Notes under the pieces: generated by a model | Database searches by the model: none | Seen by the model: only the letters and a program-made list of their open reading frames with translations | Told to the model about the DNA's origin: nothing | Assembly: GCF_011057715.1 (NCBI RefSeq) | Contig: NZ_LNGH01000022.1 | Span: forward strand, 41,365 to 105,364 | Direction: 5' to 3' | DNA: 64,000 bases | Source: Marinitoga sp. 38H-ov | Lineage (GTDB): Bacteria > Thermotogota > Thermotogae > Petrotogales > Petrotogaceae | Translations under genes and position numbers: made by a program | Shown: positions 61,208 through 64,000 of the stretch, one piece after another | Numbering within the stretch: the stretch's first letter is position 1 | How the letters are laid out: each line of letters begins with the position of its first letter

Positions 61208-62239
61208 ATTTTTAATATATTCTTTAAAAGTTATTTCTAACATATTTTTTGGAACAGTTTTTATTATTTTTCCATTAATAAATATTGCACCACCTGTTTT
61301 AGTTCCTGCAATCCCTATATCTGCATGTTTTGATTCTCCAGGGCCGTTTACTACACAGCCCATTACAGCAATATTAATATCTTTGTCTATTCCTTTGGTC
61401 CATTCTTTTACTTTTTTAGCTAACTCTTCAACATTTATTTCTGTTCTTGCACAAGTTGGACATGCAATAATTCTGGATCCTTTTTTAAAGCCTAATAAAG
61501 TTAATAATTTTTTTGCGACAATCACTTCTTGAATAGGGTCGCCAGCTATTGAAATTCTCATAGTATCTCCTATGTTGTTTAACAACAATGTTCCTAATCC
61601 TGCTGAAGATAATATCAAAGCATCTTCGTATATACCTGCTTCGGTAATTCCAATATGTAATGGATATGGCACTTTTTCTGAAATGTATTTATTTGCAAGA
61701 AAATTTTCTTTTGCATCAGAAGATTTTATTGATATAACGATATCTTCAAAACCTAATGCCTCAATTATTCTTACTTCTTGAAGTGCGCTTTCTGCTAAAG
61801 CTTGATATCTCACCATACTGTTGTTTTCAAATTCTTTTTTTATTGATCCAGAATTTGCACCAACACGTATAGGAATATTGTATTCTTTTGCTGCTTTAAC
61901 TACTTCTTTTACTTTCCATGATTCTCCGATATTTCCTGGATTAATTCTGACCTTTGCAGCTCCGGATTTTATTGCTTCAATAGCAACTCTGTAATCAAAA
62001 TGGATATCAGCAACTATTGGAACAGTAGAATTTTTACATATTTCTTTAAACGAAGGTATATCGTCTAATGTTCTTACTGATACTCTAACTATATCGGCGC
62101 CTGCATTTGAAAGATTAATAATTTGTTTTATTGTTCTTTCTGTATCTAAAGTATCAGTATTTGTCATACTTTGTATAGACAATGGATTATTTCCACCTAT
62201 TGGAACCTCTCCTACATATACAACTTTTTTAGAAAACAT
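61193..62239 (-). CDS. ispG: 4-hydroxy-3-methylbut-2-enyl diphosphate synthase (IspG/GcpE)
   Basis: The [4Fe-4S] enzyme that turns methylerythritol cyclodiphosphate into HMBPP, the next-to-last step of the MEP pathway. 'IGGNNPLSIQSMTNTDT', 'ADIVRVSV', 'VADIHFDYRVA' and 'KVRINPGNIG' form the TIM barrel. The cluster Cys residues lie in 'IACPTCARTEI' and 'MGCVVNGPGE'. 348 residues is the usual bacterial single-form length. It is four bases downstream of the site-2 protease. Confidence 0.96.
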   Translation of the reverse strand: MFSKKVVYVGEVPIGGNNPLSIQSMTNTDTLDTERTIKQIINLSNAGADIVRVSVRTLDDIPSFKEICKNSTVPIVADIHFDYRVAIEAIKSGAAKVRINPGNIGESWKVKEVVKAAKEYNIPIRVGANSGSIKKEFENNSMVRYQALAESALQEVRIIEALGFEDIVISIKSSDAKENFLANKYISEKVPYPLHIGITEAGIYEDALILSSAGLGTLLLNNIGDTMRISIAGDPIQEVIVAKKLLTLLGFKKGSRIIACPTCARTEINVEELAKKVKEWTKGIDKDINIAVMGCVVNGPGESKHADIGIAGTKTGGAIFINGKIIKTVPKNMLEITFKEYIKNIINS

Positions 62240-62243
62240 ATAA

Positions 62244-63749
62244 TCACCTCAAAAATCTTAAAATATCATTATATGTAAAGTAAATAAATAATCCCATTAA
62301 TAATAAGAAGCCTATTGTATGTATTGTAGCTTCAACTTTAGGATCAGTTCTTTTACCTGTTATCATTTCATATATTGAAAATATAATTCTTCCGCCATCT
62401 AATGCAGGTATTGGTAATAAGTTAACTATTCCTAAGTTTAAAGTAATTAAAGCAATTAAGGATATTAAAGCTTCAGGACCAGCTTTTGCCGCTTTTCCTA
62501 CTACTCCTGCAATACCGACTGGACCTAAAACTTCTGTGGTTTTTGCTTTTCCAGTAAATAATTGTCCAATAGAATCAACCATAGCTTTTAATAATGTATT
62601 AGCCCATTGAATTGAAACTGTTATTACTTCAAATCCTTTAGGTTTCCATTTGCCAAAAGCATATTTTAATATTGATGGTTCTTGTAAAATATTTAAAAAT
62701 TCAGATTTATCAATAATAATATTTTTTTCATTACCATTTCTTAATATTTTTATATCTAATTTATCTGATTTAATTCCAGAAGAAAATTCTTTGATTTTAT
62801 TATTTGAAATAGTAATCATTTTATCTTCAGGTTTCATTGAAATGGTTGGAAGTAAAGTTATTATATCTAAACCAGTATTTATTTCTTCATTATTTATATT
62901 TATAATTGTATCGCCTGATTTAAATGGGCCAATATCCTTATTAATTATATTTGAAAACGTCGCAAAATATACTCCTATTGCATATCTAGATTCTGAAATA
63001 GAAATACCTTCAATTTTTCCTTCTATTATTTCGCCGTTATCTAATTCTATAATTAATTTGTCACCTTTTTCTAAATTAGGCAATATATCACTAATTTTAT
63101 CTGGGGTGTTTAAATTGAAAAATTTAATATTTTTAGAACTAAGTTCAATATTATCTGCTTTAAATACTATTATATATTCTGAATCATACAATTTTGGTTT
63201 TACATTTATATTTAATATCTTTCCATTTCTTAATACTTCTAGCTTTAAATCTTTCCCATCTTTAATAGCGTAACTTAAAATTCCACTATCAAAAACTATA
63301 TCTCCATTAACTTTTTTTATAACATCGCCTGGCTTAAGTCCGGAAGAATATGCAGGTGAATCTACTATAACATCTCCGATTTTAACTTCTGGGAAACCAT
63401 ATAGTAATCCAGAAATAGAGAGTATTATATATCCTAATATTATGGAAAATAAGGGTCCTGCAAAAGCTATTAAAAACTTTTGCCATGGTTTCTTATTATA
63501 GAACATTTTAGGATCATCAGATAGTTCATTTTCAATTTCTTCGCCGGCAATTTTCACATACCCTCCCATTGGTATAAGATTAAATCTAAATTCAGTTTCT
63601 TTCCCTTTTTTAGAAAAAATCTTAGGTCCCATACCAATAGCAAATTCTTCAACCTTAGTTTTAAATAATTTTGCAAATATATAATGACCTAATTCATGAA
63701 AGAAAACAACTATTGTAATAACAATCATAAACCAAAAAAGAGTTAGCAT
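62244..63749 (-). CDS. rseP: Site-2 intramembrane metalloprotease with PDZ domain (RseP-like)
   Basis: A 501-residue zinc protease embedded in the membrane. HELGH near residue 18 in helix 1 and 'LLPIPALDGGRI' near the C-terminus supply the zinc ligands. Between them is a PDZ domain ('VDSPAYSSGLKPGDVIKKVNG', about 125-200). A second, weaker PDZ-like repeat ('GPFKSGDTIININNEE', about 265-325) follows. It cleaves membrane-bound anti-sigma factors or signal-peptide remnants. The pairing with ispG is commonly seen in bacteria. Confidence 0.93.
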   Translation of the reverse strand: MLTLFWFMIVITIVVFFHELGHYIFAKLFKTKVEEFAIGMGPKIFSKKGKETEFRFNLIPMGGYVKIAGEEIENELSDDPKMFYNKKPWQKFLIAFAGPLFSIILGYIILSISGLLYGFPEVKIGDVIVDSPAYSSGLKPGDVIKKVNGDIVFDSGILSYAIKDGKDLKLEVLRNGKILNINVKPKLYDSEYIIVFKADNIELSSKNIKFFNLNTPDKISDILPNLEKGDKLIIELDNGEIIEGKIEGISISESRYAIGVYFATFSNIINKDIGPFKSGDTIININNEEINTGLDIITLLPTISMKPEDKMITISNNKIKEFSSGIKSDKLDIKILRNGNEKNIIIDKSEFLNILQEPSILKYAFGKWKPKGFEVITVSIQWANTLLKAMVDSIGQLFTGKAKTTEVLGPVGIAGVVGKAAKAGPEALISLIALITLNLGIVNLLPIPALDGGRIIFSIYEMITGKRTDPKVEATIHTIGFLLLMGLFIYFTYNDILRFLR

Positions 63750-63936
63750 TTATACACCTCCACATTTATTTTTTCTTGTTTAATAAAAATTTTATCATAT
63801 ATATGTTAATGAATTATATAAAATTATATAATATATAATGGAAATATGGATGATGATTTAATAAAATGTAATTTTTGTTTAATTCCATCTTACAAATCAA
63901 TTCACTATTAATTAACAAAATTAACGAAGATGTAAG

Positions 63937-63965
63937 TTGACAAAGTGGAGAAAAGGTGGTAATAT
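63937..63965 (+). promoter_or_regulatory. Consensus promoter at the window edge
   Basis: TTGACA, a 17-base spacer and TAATAT, with AT-rich DNA upstream. It is the best-matching sigma-70 promoter in the window and faces out of it. Confidence 0.75.
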
Positions 63966-63971
63966 ATATAC

Positions 63972-64000
63972 TCGGACGCGGGCGAAAGCCAGTGGAAGGA
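63972..64000 (+). other. Start of a GC-rich transcript, probably a structural RNA
   Basis: Immediately after the promoter the sequence becomes about 65% G+C (CGGACGCGGGCGAAAGCC...), far above its surroundings. In an AT-rich thermophile this points to a stable RNA (rRNA leader or other structural RNA), but only about 30 bases are visible and I cannot name it. Confidence 0.4.

Noticed and set aside
62650..63273. A 207-codon plus-strand open frame opposite the site-2 protease
   Set aside because: It mirrors the PDZ-coding region and has no recognisable protein features or ribosome site.
1..64000. CRISPR arrays, tRNA genes and insertion sequences
   Set aside because: No regularly spaced repeats, cloverleaf-like GC-rich segments or transposase/integrase genes were seen by eye; a tRNAscan or CRISPR search would be more certain.

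Overview
The window is about 29-30% G+C by eye, densely packed with short intergenic gaps, and reads like a member of the Thermotogota, most probably the Petrotogaceae and perhaps Marinitoga. This is an inference from gene content (four-subunit pyruvate:ferredoxin oxidoreductase, three-subunit NAD-linked [FeFe] hydrogenase, GH57 branching enzyme beside a DUF4912 protein, HslV, MEP-pathway genes) and from AT-rich sequence with strong GGAGG/GGGGG ribosome sites. I ran no database search.

Layout. 0-7 kb: trigger factor, a membrane protein with a degenerate GGDEF domain, an MBL-fold hydrolase, purB, and an ispE/Nudix/hslV operon. 7-14.6 kb: a two-component system, then a long operon yicC-remA-gmk-rpoZ followed by an envelope protein, a prepilin-like protein, a HEAT-like protein and comF. 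14.7-25.7 kb: central metabolism, with DUF4912/GH57, porGDAB, a PpiC foldase and hydC-hydB-hydA. 25.9-32 kb: a threonine-synthase-like gene leading a molybdenum-hydroxylase operon with duplicated small and FAD subunits. 32.1-39.8 kb: a polyprenyl-phosphate recycling pair (uppP, DUF368), a phosphoesterase, two secreted proteins and an AAA-ATPase/nuclease-like gene. 43.1-51.4 kb: uvrD-rpoD-dnaG, ribosomal genes S9, L13, L27 (with the protease Prp) and L21, and exonuclease III. 56.5-64 kb: M29 aminopeptidase, a family B DNA polymerase, a DEDDh exonuclease, ispG, a site-2 protease, and at the edge a consensus promoter entering a GC-rich transcript.

The most interesting parts are two peptide-biosynthesis loci. 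Locus 1 (39.9-43.1 kb) encodes an unannotated 27-residue precursor peptide ending in Trp-Cys-Ser-Gly-Cys, a radical-SAM/SPASM maturase whose N-terminus is split off by a one-base frameshift in an A7 run, and an MFS exporter. The locus is bracketed by a 52-bp perfect direct repeat that duplicates the 3' end of the uvrD-like gene, so it looks like an inserted module. Locus 2 (52.97-56.2 kb) encodes a 96-residue precursor strongly resembling AS-48/uberolysin-type circular bacteriocins, followed by the classic set: large multi-spanning membrane protein, SpoIIM/DUF95 protein, ABC ATPase and a small membrane protein. The two loci are 10 kb apart and unrelated in product, yet both are preceded by the same ~90-bp upstream element. 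Its -35 and -10 like boxes are separated by a homopolymeric tract of different length (20 versus 11 A/T), which suggests common control and possibly phase-variable expression.

Limits: all family calls come from reading motifs. Start sites are chosen by Shine-Dalgarno spacing and may differ from other annotations.
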